A stretch of DNA of 64,000 nucleotides from Clostridia bacterium. Lineage in GTDB: Bacteria; Bacillota; Clostridia; Oscillospirales; CAG-272. The stretch lies in assembly GCA_017408585.1 (NCBI GenBank), contig JAFQUJ010000017.1, positions 179,805-243,804 of the forward strand, read 5' to 3'. Below the pieces are notes generated by a model, which saw only the letters and a list, made by a program, of their open reading frames with translations, had not been told where the DNA came from and did not search any database. This document shows positions 32,981 through 41,918 of the stretch, one piece after another; positions within the stretch are counted from its first letter, which is position 1, and each line of letters begins with the position of its first letter. A program made the position numbers and the translations under genes.

Positions 32981-35263
32981 TCACTTTTTAATCGAAAGAT
33001 TTACGATAATGTCTGCGCCGACAAGCTCTGTGCCGATTTGTCTTGTGAAGCCGATAAGGAATGTGCCCTCTCCGACGCTCGTATCGCCTTTTGCTATTTC
33101 ACGCCAATCGCCACTTGAAATGAATTTCTTGATGTTTTGTGTGCTATCAATAATTCCATACTTATAGACCTCTTCTGCCATAATCTCATAAAGCTCGTCA
33201 TATGAGATTGGAGCGTCAAGAGTGATGTCAATTTCAATATCGCCATTGAGCTGATATTCTAGCGTGATTGCGCTTTCGTTAATATGAACTGTGAGCTGTG
33301 TTATGCCATAGCGATAGCTTGGGCTATTCATAACCATCGGGTCAGCCTTTACCTTATCAAAGCCACTTGAGCGAATACCGTCGGCGGTTGAAATATACGC
33401 TACAAGGTCATAATTGCCAACCAGCTCGACAAGCGGTGTTTTAATGCTTATGCCTGACTGCTCAAGCGAGAAGGAATCGCCCTTTACATACGCCTTTTCG
33501 GTTGCGCCCTCGTATTCAAGGTGATATAGCTCTCCGTTTTGACCGACAAGCGCAAGCTTAATCACATATGGCTCGCCCTCGACAAACAATAGTGTATCTG
33601 TTGTGGTGAGTGTAAGCTTATCAATTGTGATTGTGCCGTTTTCCTCGTTTGCACCCTGTGTCGAGGCGCTAACCTTGCCAAAGTACATATTCAGCGCCAT
33701 TTCCTCGCTGTTGTCAAGCTCAATCACCCTTGCGTCCTTGATTTTCTCGTACATATCCTTAGAGGACATCGTTCTTGCGATTTCTCTTTCGTGAGCCTTT
33801 ACCATAGCGTCGATATCGTTAATTTTCGCTCCGTCCCACTCGTAGTATTTTGAGAGCGCGTCCATTTCCTCGTGCGCTCTTAAAATGCCCGCCTCTATGA
33901 CATTTTTGTCACGACGGAAGTCAAGGCCTGTTTGCTCAAAGAACTCATAAAGGGTTTGCATTCTGTCCTCAAAGCTATCTCCTTTAATGAGAAGCATAAT
34001 ATCTCCCACATAGCCCTCGTTTGCATCCTTGCTTTGATATCTTACATGAATTTGATGCACCGAAACCTTACCATTTAAGAGCGTATCGCCCGTTTTAAGA
34101 AGGTTACCGTTATTTAATTTGATTTGTGTTGGTGGCGCAAAGCCCGTTGTTTGATAGTATGTGCCATATATTCCGTTTTCGCCTCTGATTATTTCCTTTT
34201 CGCCCTCATAGGGGAAGCCACTCGCGATTTTGTCCTCTGTTGTGGTGATTTCAACATATTCGTAGCCATTAAGCCCTTGGAGCGCTAGCTCTACTGTGAG
34301 CGTTTCGTTCTCGATATCAGATATTGTCATGATATCAGTTTTCTTATCAGCGCTGATAATCTTGAATGGACCGATTTCGTTTCTCTGTGGATTATAGAAC
34401 GCATCATAGCAAATATCGTCCTTTATTACCATGCAGGAAACTGTGCCATTCTCGTCAAAGCCGGAGTTGGTGTTCAAGATTTCCCAATAGCCCTTGGAAT
34501 TATCTGCAATTATGCAGTTGTCCATAGGAGTGGTATCTGAAATCATCTTTATAGAAAACTCATACCTTAGTCCCGGAATGTATAGCATTCTGTTATAGGT
34601 CTCATAGTCTTCCTCTACGCCGTAATAATAAACCTCGTAAACATTGTTGCCGTTTTCGTCCTTATAGCGACGACAAATCTCAATTTGGAATACATCTTGC
34701 GCTCTTGAATAGAGTGTTTCGGAGTTTTCGTCAACATGGAGATAGAGGTGAGAGCCTCTGTCAACCCACATATCAACTACTCTTACATTCTTCTTTACAT
34801 CATCAATTAGCTCTGCACCTCTTAGCGCGCTATCAGAGATTGATTTTGCGTAAGAAACGAATGTGTCATATGAGTTGCTGTATTCAGCAAATCCACCCCA
34901 TTTGAAGTTGGTTCCGTTTACGCTTACCCAGCTTCCGTCGGTCATAGCCTCCTTGTTGGTTACCGCTTCAAGCTCTCTTACGCTCAAATTGCTCATTGCG
35001 CTTGCGTATTTGGGAATGCTCTCTTGAACGATTTTAGCGAGATTTTTCAAGTCCTCGCTTCCCTTTTCAAAAATGTTATCCTCGTTTTTTAGTAGCTGTG
35101 AATTTAGTCTTTCGTTTGCCAAAATCAGCTGTGATGCGGTTTTTCCGTCCATTCCCTCGGGAATCTCGGTTTGACCACTCTCGCCATCCTTTGTCGGCTT
35201 GCAGGACACAAGCATTGACACAAGAAGAGCAAGCAAAAGCATAAAAGCTATAAATCTTTTCAT
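32981..35263 (-). CDS. Large lipoprotein of unknown function
   Basis: A 760-aa lipoprotein I do not recognise by family. Signal peptide with lipobox MLVSC (Cys about 21), then a long, mostly soluble ectodomain with mixed alpha/beta character. Conspicuous segments are YYGVEEDYETYNRMLYIPGLRYEFSIK (seen here in pieces) near 215-240 and a helical stretch at about 475-550. Related clostridial lipoproteins sit beside ABC-transporter or carbohydrate genes, but none is adjacent. The start at 35263 follows AAAGGAG. A CAGGGC/GCCCTG hairpin lies in the leader. Confidence 0.75.
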   Translation of the reverse strand: MKRFIAFMLLLALLVSMLVSCKPTKDGESGQTEIPEGMDGKTASQLILANERLNSQLLKNEDNIFEKGSEDLKNLAKIVQESIPKYASAMSNLSVRELEAVTNKEAMTDGSWVSVNGTNFKWGGFAEYSNSYDTFVSYAKSISDSALRGAELIDDVKKNVRVVDMWVDRGSHLYLHVDENSETLYSRAQDVFQIEICRRYKDENGNNVYEVYYYGVEEDYETYNRMLYIPGLRYEFSIKMISDTTPMDNCIIADNSKGYWEILNTNSGFDENGTVSCMVIKDDICYDAFYNPQRNEIGPFKIISADKKTDIMTISDIENETLTVELALQGLNGYEYVEITTTEDKIASGFPYEGEKEIIRGENGIYGTYYQTTGFAPPTQIKLNNGNLLKTGDTLLNGKVSVHQIHVRYQSKDANEGYVGDIMLLIKGDSFEDRMQTLYEFFEQTGLDFRRDKNVIEAGILRAHEEMDALSKYYEWDGAKINDIDAMVKAHEREIARTMSSKDMYEKIKDARVIELDNSEEMALNMYFGKVSASTQGANEENGTITIDKLTLTTTDTLLFVEGEPYVIKLALVGQNGELYHLEYEGATEKAYVKGDSFSLEQSGISIKTPLVELVGNYDLVAYISTADGIRSSGFDKVKADPMVMNSPSYRYGITQLTVHINESAITLEYQLNGDIEIDITLDAPISYDELYEIMAEEVYKYGIIDSTQNIKKFISSGDWREIAKGDTSVGEGTFLIGFTRQIGTELVGADIIVNLSIKK

Positions 35264-35321
35264 AGTGTTCTCCTTTCGCTCGGAAATATAGTCGGCAGGG
35301 CCTTGCCCTGTCCTTGATTTC

Positions 35322-35350
35322 ATTTTATCATTATTTTATTGATTTTGCAA
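35322..35350 (-). promoter_or_regulatory. Promoter of the 760-aa lipoprotein gene
   Basis: TTGCAA (35350-35345), 17-bp spacer, TAAAAT (35327-35322) on the minus strand. A CAGGGCCTTGCCCTG hairpin follows at 35296-35310. Confidence 0.7.
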
Positions 35351-35370
35351 TGATTTTTTACGCAACAAGC

Positions 35371-35398
35371 AAAAAAATCCGTCATTTGACGGATTTTT
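35371..35398 (-). terminator. Intrinsic terminator overlapping the end of the GIY-YIG gene
   Basis: AAAATCCGTCA / TGACGGATTTT hairpin with U7. The last four codons and the stop of the GIY-YIG gene (from 35382) lie inside the 5' arm and loop. Confidence 0.8.
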
Positions 35399-35633
35399 CT
35401 ATTAACTGTAATTTTTGCTGTCGAGTCATTTGCTTAATTTGCCATTCTCGGCTTTGCGCTAATTCCTTAGTTTCATATTCCTCAAAGTAAACAAGCCTGA
35501 CCGGCAGGCGAGAGCGTGTGTATTTTGCGCCCTTGCCACTATTGTGAGCCTTCATTCTTTTTTCAAGGTCGTTTGTGTAGCCCGTGTATAGTGTTCCGTC
35601 GCTACACTCGACAATGTATGCGTAATTTGCCAT
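35382..35633 (-). CDS. GIY-YIG domain protein (UPF0213/YhbQ-like)
   Basis: An 83-aa single-domain GIY-YIG nuclease-fold protein: [23 protein letters not shown] at the N-terminus carries the two Tyr-containing motifs, followed by Arg in [10 protein letters not shown] and Glu/Lys-rich [10 protein letters not shown]. Typical length for the stand-alone UPF0213 family, probably acting on DNA or RNA. Its ATG directly follows the TAA of the upstream LRR gene, so it is last in the tadA operon. Its 3' end is embedded in the operon terminator. Confidence 0.88.
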   Translation of the reverse strand: MANYAYIVECSDGTLYTGYTNDLEKRMKAHNSGKGAKYTRSRLPVRLVYFEEYETKELAQSREWQIKQMTRQQKLQLIEKSVK

Positions 35634-37151
35634 TTACTCGCCTGTATATCCCCAATTTATTGTTGCGGAGCAATCGCCTTTCCACGCGCTATGCCAACCG
35701 CTCGGCATAGATGCCACCTCGCAGTTGATTATTGTGAGCTGGGTGCAACCAAAGAACGCATAGCTTCCTATCGAGGTTACGCTATCGGGAATTGTCACGC
35801 TTTTAAGCGCGGTGCAATTAAAGAACGCCTCGGCTTCTATTGATGTTACGCTGTCGGGAATTGTCACGCTTTCAAGCGCGGTGCAATACCTGAACGCACC
35901 GCTACCTATTGATGTTACGCCATCGGGAATTGTCACGCTTTCAAGCGCGGTGCAATACCTGAACGCCTCGCGACCTATTGAGGTTACGCCATCGGGAATT
36001 GTTATGCTTTCAAGCGATTTGCAACCATAGAACGCATAGGAGTCTATCGAGGTTACGCTATCCCCAATTGTTACGCTTGTAAGAGAGGTGCAACCATAGA
36101 ACGCATAGTTACCTATCGAGGTTACGCTATTTGGAATTACAAATGAAGCATCTGTTTTTCCGATTGCATATTGAATAAGAGTTTTTCCATCTTTAGAATA
36201 AAGATTTCCGTCTATCGATTTATATGCCGTATTATTTTCGTCAACCTCTATGCTTGTAAGCGATGTGCAACCATCGAACGCAGTGCCACCTATCGAGGTT
36301 ACGCTGTCGGGAATTGTCACGCTTGTAAGCGATGTGCAATACCTGAACGCACCGCTACCTATTGATGTTACGCCATCGGGAATTGTCACGCTTTTAAGTG
36401 CGGTGCAACCAGAGAACGCATTCTTGCCTATGCTTGTTACGCCATCGGGAATTGTCACGCTTTTAAGCGCGGTGCAACCCTCGAACGCACTGCCATCTAT
36501 TGATGTTACGCCATCGGGAATTGTCACGCTTGCAAGCGATGTGCAACCAGAGAACGCATTCTTACCTATGCTTGTTACGCCATTGGAAATTGTCACGCTT
36601 TTAAGCGCGATGCAACCCTCGAACGCACCATCAAGAATTTTACTAACGCTCTTTCCTTTATGCGTTGACGGAATTACGATTTCTTCAAGATATTTAGTGT
36701 TTCCTGCACTAACTGCATAAGTGCCATCGGGCAAGGGATAATATTCAAGACCATCAGTGCCTTCTTCCTCTTGCGATACAATTTTGCCGAGATTATCGGT
36801 TGTACCATCGGTATAGGTGATGATTAGCTCACCATTTACAAGCTCTGTCTTGCTTATTCCAACACCCTTTTCGCCTTGAACTCCTTGGTCACCCTTTTCG
36901 CCTTGGATTCCTTGCTCGCCCTTATCACCCTTTTCACCTTGGATTCCTTGTTCGCCCTTTTCACCTTGTTCGCCCTTTTGGTTTATCTTACCAAGGTTTA
37001 GCGTTGAGCCGTCGCTGTATTCAAGTATCAGGTTGTTATCTGTGTCGTAGCCTGCACCGACGACATAAGGCACGCTCTCCTTCTCACACGATACGAGAAT
37101 AAAAGAAAAAGCTATCAAAAGCGCCATTAAAATCAAAAGTATTTTCTTCAT
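35634..37151 (-). CDS. Collagen-like plus BspA-like LRR lipoprotein
   Basis: A 505-aa surface lipoprotein. Signal peptide with lipobox ILVSC (Cys about 22), a short DGSTLNLGKI domain, a collagen-like run of about 13 G-x-y triplets (residues about 61-100), a second copy of the short domain (TDGTTDNLGKI), then about 12 near-identical LRR_5 repeats of 23 residues (CTALKSVTIPDGVTSIGxxAF). The repeats are almost identical at DNA level, implying recent expansion or gene conversion. Likely a stalk-mounted binding or adhesion protein. It is 10 bp downstream of the acetyltransferase gene. Confidence 0.88.
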   Translation of the reverse strand: MKKILLILMALLIAFSFILVSCEKESVPYVVGAGYDTDNNLILEYSDGSTLNLGKINQKGEQGEKGEQGIQGEKGDKGEQGIQGEKGDQGVQGEKGVGISKTELVNGELIITYTDGTTDNLGKIVSQEEEGTDGLEYYPLPDGTYAVSAGNTKYLEEIVIPSTHKGKSVSKILDGAFEGCIALKSVTISNGVTSIGKNAFSGCTSLASVTIPDGVTSIDGSAFEGCTALKSVTIPDGVTSIGKNAFSGCTALKSVTIPDGVTSIGSGAFRYCTSLTSVTIPDSVTSIGGTAFDGCTSLTSIEVDENNTAYKSIDGNLYSKDGKTLIQYAIGKTDASFVIPNSVTSIGNYAFYGCTSLTSVTIGDSVTSIDSYAFYGCKSLESITIPDGVTSIGREAFRYCTALESVTIPDGVTSIGSGAFRYCTALESVTIPDSVTSIEAEAFFNCTALKSVTIPDSVTSIGSYAFFGCTQLTIINCEVASMPSGWHSAWKGDCSATINWGYTGE

Positions 37152-37161
37152 TTTACTTTCC

Positions 37162-37788
37162 TCACTTATCTATTTTTGAGTAGTCAATTTTTCTGTTTTT
37201 GAAGTAGTATTCCTTATCGTGCTCGCCTATTTCACGCACGACTCTACACGGTGTGCCATAGGCAACGACATTTGGGGGAATATCCTTTGTTACAACGCTA
37301 CCTGCACCGATAACGCTGTTATCGCCGATTGTTACGCCCGGCATAACTAAAACGCCTGCACCGAGCCAAACATTATTACCGATATGAATAGGTGCATTGA
37401 ATTGATAGTCCTGTGAGCGAAGGGTCGGGTCAATTGGGTGTCCTGCAGTTGATAGAACAACATTAGGTCCAAAAAGAACATTGCTTCCAACATAAACATG
37501 GGTATCGTCAACCACGGTAAGACCGAAATTCGCATACACATGGTCGCCAAAATGGATATTATGCCCACCCCAATTTGCGTGTAGCGGTGGCTCAACATAA
37601 CAGCCCTCTCCACACTCAGCGAGCATTTGCTTTAAAAGCTCTTTTCTTTTCGCCATCTCGCTTGGGCGTGTGTGATTGTAATCATATTGTAATTCAAGGC
37701 ATGACGCTTGCTTTGCGAGAAGCTCCTCGTTCATGCAGTTGTAAAGGTCGGTGTTATGTATTTTTTCAATTAATTCGTCAAGTGTCAT
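37162..37788 (-). CDS. Maltose/galactoside O-acetyltransferase family protein
   Basis: A 208-aa left-handed beta-helix (hexapeptide) acetyltransferase. Diagnostic stretches are FGDHVYANFGLTVVDD, the catalytic His in STAGHPIDP, and the hexapeptide run IHIGNNVWLGAGVLVMPGV. It acetylates a sugar from acetyl-CoA, possibly for detoxification. The start at 37788 follows AAAAGGAG, shortening the open frame by six codons. It is 28 bp after tadA in a minus-strand operon. Confidence 0.9.
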   Translation of the reverse strand: MTLDELIEKIHNTDLYNCMNEELLAKQASCLELQYDYNHTRPSEMAKRKELLKQMLAECGEGCYVEPPLHANWGGHNIHFGDHVYANFGLTVVDDTHVYVGSNVLFGPNVVLSTAGHPIDPTLRSQDYQFNAPIHIGNNVWLGAGVLVMPGVTIGDNSVIGAGSVVTKDIPPNVVAYGTPCRVVREIGEHDKEYYFKNRKIDYSKIDK

Positions 37789-37816
37789 TTTTTCTCCTTT
37801 TGACACACAGGGTCGC

Positions 37817-38266
37817 TTATTTGTTTCTTTTTTTCTTGAAAAAGTCGCTCAAAAGCTGAGCGCACTCGTCCTTTAATATTCCACCTGCTATTTCAGGCTT
37901 GAAAAGTGGATAATCGTTTAAATTTATCATTGTGCCAAACGCACCCGCCTTCATATCGGGAGCGCCATAAACCACCCTCTCAACACGGGCATTTACAATA
38001 GCCCCCGCACACATAGGACATGGCTCTAAGGTGACATATAGCGTACAGCCAACAAGACGCCAGCCACCAAGGAGCTCGCACGCCTCGTTTATCGCCTTTA
38101 TCTCCGCGTGACAAAGCGCATTCTTGTCACGCTCTCGCGAGTTGTAGGCTCTGGCGATAACCTCGCCACCTCGCACAATCACAGCTCCCACCGGAACCTC
38201 GTCTATCTCCTCGGCTCTTTGCGCCTCGCCTATTGCAAGGCTCATAAATTGTTCATCTGTTGTCAT
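37817..38266 (-). CDS. tadA: tRNA-specific adenosine deaminase TadA
   Basis: Deaminates A34 of tRNA(Arg) to inosine. The 149-aa protein has the zinc/catalytic signature HAEIKAI (about 53-59) and PCPMCAGAI (about 82-90), with RVVYGAPDMKAGAFG after it. It starts behind GGGGAGACC and leads an operon with the acetyltransferase, LRR lipoprotein and GIY-YIG genes. A dispersed structured repeat separates it from the GyrB-like gene. Confidence 0.93.
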   Translation of the reverse strand: MTTDEQFMSLAIGEAQRAEEIDEVPVGAVIVRGGEVIARAYNSRERDKNALCHAEIKAINEACELLGGWRLVGCTLYVTLEPCPMCAGAIVNARVERVVYGAPDMKAGAFGTMINLNDYPLFKPEIAGGILKDECAQLLSDFFKKKRNK

Positions 38267-38289
38267 GGTCTCCCCTTAGTTTGATAAAT

Positions 38290-38418
38290 TCAACGGTGCG
38301 TTTTAGGCGTTCAGAGCAAGCAAGACAAGGCGGACTGGAAACCACGGGCGCAGGCTATCTTTCGATAGTCAAGGTCGTGGTTGAAGCCCAACGCCGTATT
38401 GCGAAGCTATCAACGACT
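38290..38418. repeat. Structured repeat at the stop codon of the GyrB-like gene
   Basis: Outer stem AACCACG (38340-38346) / CGTGGTT (38376-38382), 7 bp perfect, enclosing GGCG-CA, inner GGCTATC-TTTC-GATAGTC and AAGGT. Flanks are GCAAGCAAGACAAGGCGGAC on one side and GCCCAACGCCGTATTGCGAA on the other, the latter adjoining the stop. Confidence 0.85.
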
Positions 38419-40399
38419 AAAAATCTGCAATGTCCATGTATTTGTATCCATTCTCCGCAATAAACGCCTTACGAGCAATAATATCGTCGCCCAAGAGGGT
38501 TTCAAACATTATTCTTGTTGCTTCCTCGTCGGTTGGGTTTACTTGGATTAGGCGTCTGGTGTCGGGACGCATGGTCGTTTTCGACATCATTTCCGGCTCG
38601 TTTTCACCAAGTCCCTTTGAACGCTGAATTGTGTATTTCTTGCCCTTGGCATCAAGCATGGCGAGAATTTCTGTCTTTTCGCCCTCGTTATAGGCAAAAT
38701 AGATTTCGTCCTTATTTGTTGTTATCTCGTAAAGAGGTGACTCGGCAATAAACACCTTGCCCTCTCTTATAAGAGTTGGGAGCAGACGGTAGAACATTGT
38801 CAAAAGAAGTGTTCTAATTTGGAAGCCGTCCTCATCGGCATCGGTACAAATGATAATCTTGCTCCATTTGAGATTTTCGAGGTTGAAGGCGCTAACATCG
38901 CCCTTAGCCTTGACCTCGACGCCACAGCCGATAACCTTGAGCAAATCGACGATAATGTCGCTCTTGAAAATCTTATCGTAGGAGCTCTTTAAGCAGTTGA
39001 GCGTCTTTCCTCTAACGGGGATAATCGCTTGGAACTCGGCATCACGAGCGAGCTTACACGAGGTAAGAGCTGAGTCACCCTCAACTATGTATAGCTCTCT
39101 CTTGCTCGGATCTTTAGATCTGCACGAAACGAACTTTTCAACTCTTTGCGTTATATCGCTTGATACAGCGAGCTTCTTTTTGATGTCAACACGAGTGCTT
39201 TCTGCCCTTTCGCGTGAGCGCTTGTTAATGAGCACCTGCTTTGCAAAAAGCTCTGCCTGTGCGGGATTTTCCGCAAAGAAGATTTCAAGCTGTTGCTTTA
39301 TTGACTCGTATAGCGCATTTTCTATAAACTTGTTAGTTATTGATTTCTTTGTTTGGTTCTCATACGAGGTCTGCGTTGAGAAGCTGTTGATAACCAAAAC
39401 AAGACAGTCCTGAATATCGGCAAAGGTGATTTTCGCCTCGCGCTTTTGGTACATTCCCTTTTCGCTCATGTATTTGTCGAGCGCATAGAAGAACGCACGC
39501 TTAACCGCCTTGTCGGGTGAGCCACCGTGCTCCAGATAGCTTGAGTTATGGTAGTATTCGAGCCTTGTTACAACATTGGAAACGCAGAAGCAAACCTCTG
39601 CCTTTAGCTCATAATCCTCCTTGTCCTCTCTGTCACGACCCGTTGCGCTCATCTCCCAATAGAACGGAGCTGTCAGCGCATTCTCGCCCGTTATCTCGCC
39701 GATATAATCGGAGATACCGTTTTCGTAATAAAATTCAGTTGTTGAAAGAGAGCCGTCCTCCTCCTCGTAAACGAGCACGAGGTGAAGCCCCTTATTTACA
39801 ACTGCCTGCTTATGAAGGGTTGACAAAAAATATTCCTTTGGAATTTTCGTGTCGGTGAAAACATCGAGGTCGGGACGCCATCTTGTGAGCGTTCCTGTGC
39901 GCTTTTGCTTTCTTTCGAGAGGCGAAACGATAAGCTCCGAGGACGGATTTCCCTTTTCGAAGTGAATTTCGTATAGCGTGTCGCCCTTGAACGAATAAAC
40001 ATCCATGAATTCCGATGAATATTGAGTTGCGCAAGCACCAAGTCCGTTAAGACCGAGCGAGTATTTATACGCTCCACCACCTTGGTTGTTGTTATATTTT
40101 CCACCTGCATAAAGCTCGCAATAAACGAGCTCCCAGTTAAAGCGATTTTCCTTTTTGTTAAAGTCCAGCGGAACGCCACGGCCATGGTCGTCAACCTCTA
40201 TTGTCCTATCCTGATACACAGTAACGACAATCTCCTTGCCATAGCCCTCACGAGCCTCGTCAATAGAGTTTGAGAGTATTTCAAAAAAGGAGTGCTCACA
40301 GCCCTCAAGACCCTCTGAGCCAAAGATAACCGCAGGGCGCTTTCTTACCCTGTCTGCTCCTTTAAGTGACGAAATTGTTTGATCATTATACTGCGCCAT
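38417..40399 (-). CDS. Divergent type IIA topoisomerase B subunit (GyrB/ParE-like)
   Basis: A 660-aa GHKL ATPase/transducer/TOPRIM protein. The ATP site shows EILSNSIDEA and DDHGRGVP; the lid segment is the unusual YKYSLGLNGLGACATQYSS rather than the standard HGVGASVVNALS form. The TOPRIM domain has YIVEGDSA and CTDADEDGFQIRTLL (usual DxDxDG). The C-terminal region is GyrB/ParE-like (KGLGENEPEMM). No A subunit is adjacent, so it may pair with one encoded elsewhere. The start at 40399 follows GGAGGAAAAA. Confidence 0.85.
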   Translation of the reverse strand: MAQYNDQTISSLKGADRVRKRPAVIFGSEGLEGCEHSFFEILSNSIDEAREGYGKEIVVTVYQDRTIEVDDHGRGVPLDFNKKENRFNWELVYCELYAGGKYNNNQGGGAYKYSLGLNGLGACATQYSSEFMDVYSFKGDTLYEIHFEKGNPSSELIVSPLERKQKRTGTLTRWRPDLDVFTDTKIPKEYFLSTLHKQAVVNKGLHLVLVYEEEDGSLSTTEFYYENGISDYIGEITGENALTAPFYWEMSATGRDREDKEDYELKAEVCFCVSNVVTRLEYYHNSSYLEHGGSPDKAVKRAFFYALDKYMSEKGMYQKREAKITFADIQDCLVLVINSFSTQTSYENQTKKSITNKFIENALYESIKQQLEIFFAENPAQAELFAKQVLINKRSRERAESTRVDIKKKLAVSSDITQRVEKFVSCRSKDPSKRELYIVEGDSALTSCKLARDAEFQAIIPVRGKTLNCLKSSYDKIFKSDIIVDLLKVIGCGVEVKAKGDVSAFNLENLKWSKIIICTDADEDGFQIRTLLLTMFYRLLPTLIREGKVFIAESPLYEITTNKDEIYFAYNEGEKTEILAMLDAKGKKYTIQRSKGLGENEPEMMSKTTMRPDTRRLIQVNPTDEEATRIMFETLLGDDIIARKAFIAENGYKYMDIADF

Positions 40400-40555
40400 T
40401 TTTTCCTCCAAAAGCTAAAAAGTCGGCTTTTTTACCCTGTAAAAAATTGGTACAAGCCCTCATTAAATTTCATTTTAACATACATTTTTATAATTTTCAA
40501 GTAAATATTTTTGAAAGATATTGCAAATAGTACAAATATAGCGACACCTGTGTGC

Positions 40556-40584
40556 TTGACAAAGCACGCATATAGTGGTAAAAT
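40556..40584 (+). promoter_or_regulatory. Promoter of the gtrA-queG-addBA operon
   Basis: TTGACA (40556-40561), 17-bp spacer, TAAAAT (40579-40584). Confidence 0.75.
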
Positions 40585-40647
40585 AGAATAAGACAAGCTA
40601 TGCTTGATACTATGTATCAGTCTTTAAATTTGGGGGATTTTGATTAC

Positions 40648-41091
40648 ATGAAAAAAATTATCGAGCTTATCAAAAAAAATAAGCAAATTATTTTATATTT
40701 GATTTTCGGAGCACTGACAACCGCATTAAATGTTGTCACCTATTGGCTTTTTGCCCATCCAATAGGGCTTAGCACTCTGCCATCAACTATTATCGCTTGG
40801 GTGGCGGGCGTTATTTTTGCGTTCTTTACAAACAAATTTATCGTATTCGAGGCAAAGCAGAAAAAGGGCTTTTGGGTGGAGCTTGGCTCGTTTGTGCTTG
40901 CAAGAGTGGTAACGGGCGTGCTTGATATGCTTATTATGCTGGTGTTTGTGGACTATTTACACCTAAACGATTTGGTAATAAAGATAGTGTCCAATATCGT
41001 GGTGATTATACTGAACTATGTGTTCTCAAAATTCATTATTTTCAGAAAAAAGAAGCAGGGTGAGGAAAATGAAGGAATTTCTAAGGAGTAG
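40648..41091 (+). CDS. GtrA-family membrane protein
   Basis: A 147-aa protein with four transmembrane helices and the GtrA core (YLIFGALTTALNVVTYWLF in part, then FFTNKFIVFE and FSKFIIFRKK). Members help flip or assemble lipid-linked sugars for the envelope. The ATG at 40648 follows GGGGGA; an ATG 48 bp upstream is less likely. It overlaps queG by 23 bp. Confidence 0.88.
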   Translation: MKKIIELIKKNKQIILYLIFGALTTALNVVTYWLFAHPIGLSTLPSTIIAWVAGVIFAFFTNKFIVFEAKQKKGFWVELGSFVLARVVTGVLDMLIMLVFVDYLHLNDLVIKIVSNIVVIILNYVFSKFIIFRKKKQGEENEGISKE

Positions 41092-41902
41092 GGGCATTGA
41101 GCTTTTTGGGGCAATCCCTCTTAGCTCCTGTAAGATAACAAGAGGATATCTTTTGGAGCGTGCGGGGCTTGGCATGGACTCAACTGTTGTAATGATGCTG
41201 TTGCCATACAGGAGCGAGCACACGCCAAAGAACCTCTCCGTTTACGCCTCTGCCCCCGACTATCACGCCTTTGTTAGCGAGCTACGAGAGGATATAAAAG
41301 CGTATCTTGGTGAGCGCTTCGAGGGCGAAAAATTCGAGCTTTTCGGCGACCATTCGCCAATCGACGAGGTAAACGGAGCTTGCCTTGCAGGGCTAGGCTT
41401 TATTGGCGATAACGGGCTTTTAATTAACGAGGAATACTCGTCATTTGTGTTCCTTTGCGAGCTTATAACCAGTATTCGTCCCGAGGCGCTCGGGCTTGAA
41501 ATGGTGCGTGATGTGTCGATTAAGCGCTGTATTGGCTGTGGCGCGTGTATGCGTGCGTGTCCGTCAAGGTGCATGGACAAGAGCGACCCTCGACCAAAGA
41601 GCGAATGTCTTAGCGCGATAACGCAAAAGAAGGGCGAGCTGACCCCCGAGGAGATTGCGCTTATGCTAGACAATGGTAGCATTTGGGGGTGCGATATTTG
41701 TCAGAGCGTCTGCCCTTACACTAAGGGTGCTAAGCTAACGCCAATCGACTTTTTCAAAAATAATGTGATAACTGCTCTTACAAGTGAGCTAATCGAAAAT
41801 ATGAGCGACGAGGAGCTTTCAAGGCGTGCGTTTGGCTGGCGTGGAAGGAAAACGCTCCTTAGAAACATTTATCTATACGAGGGCAAGACGCCCCAAGAAT
41901 AG
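41069..41902 (+). CDS. queG: Epoxyqueuosine reductase-like protein (short QueG)
   Basis: Final step of queuosine synthesis in the family. At 277 aa it lacks the C-terminal HEAT-like domain of the approximately 380-aa enzymes, a form common in Firmicutes. Two 4Fe-4S motifs are visible: CIGCGACMRACP and CDICQSVCP. The QueG core SPIDEVNGACLAGLGFIGDNGLLI (split) is present. The start at 41069 follows GGTGAGGAA. No other queuosine gene is in the window. Confidence 0.85.
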   Translation: MKEFLRSRGIELFGAIPLSSCKITRGYLLERAGLGMDSTVVMMLLPYRSEHTPKNLSVYASAPDYHAFVSELREDIKAYLGERFEGEKFELFGDHSPIDEVNGACLAGLGFIGDNGLLINEEYSSFVFLCELITSIRPEALGLEMVRDVSIKRCIGCGACMRACPSRCMDKSDPRPKSECLSAITQKKGELTPEEIALMLDNGSIWGCDICQSVCPYTKGAKLTPIDFFKNNVITALTSELIENMSDEELSRRAFGWRGRKTLLRNIYLYEGKTPQE

Positions 41903-41918
41903 TGCGAGAGGATAATCT

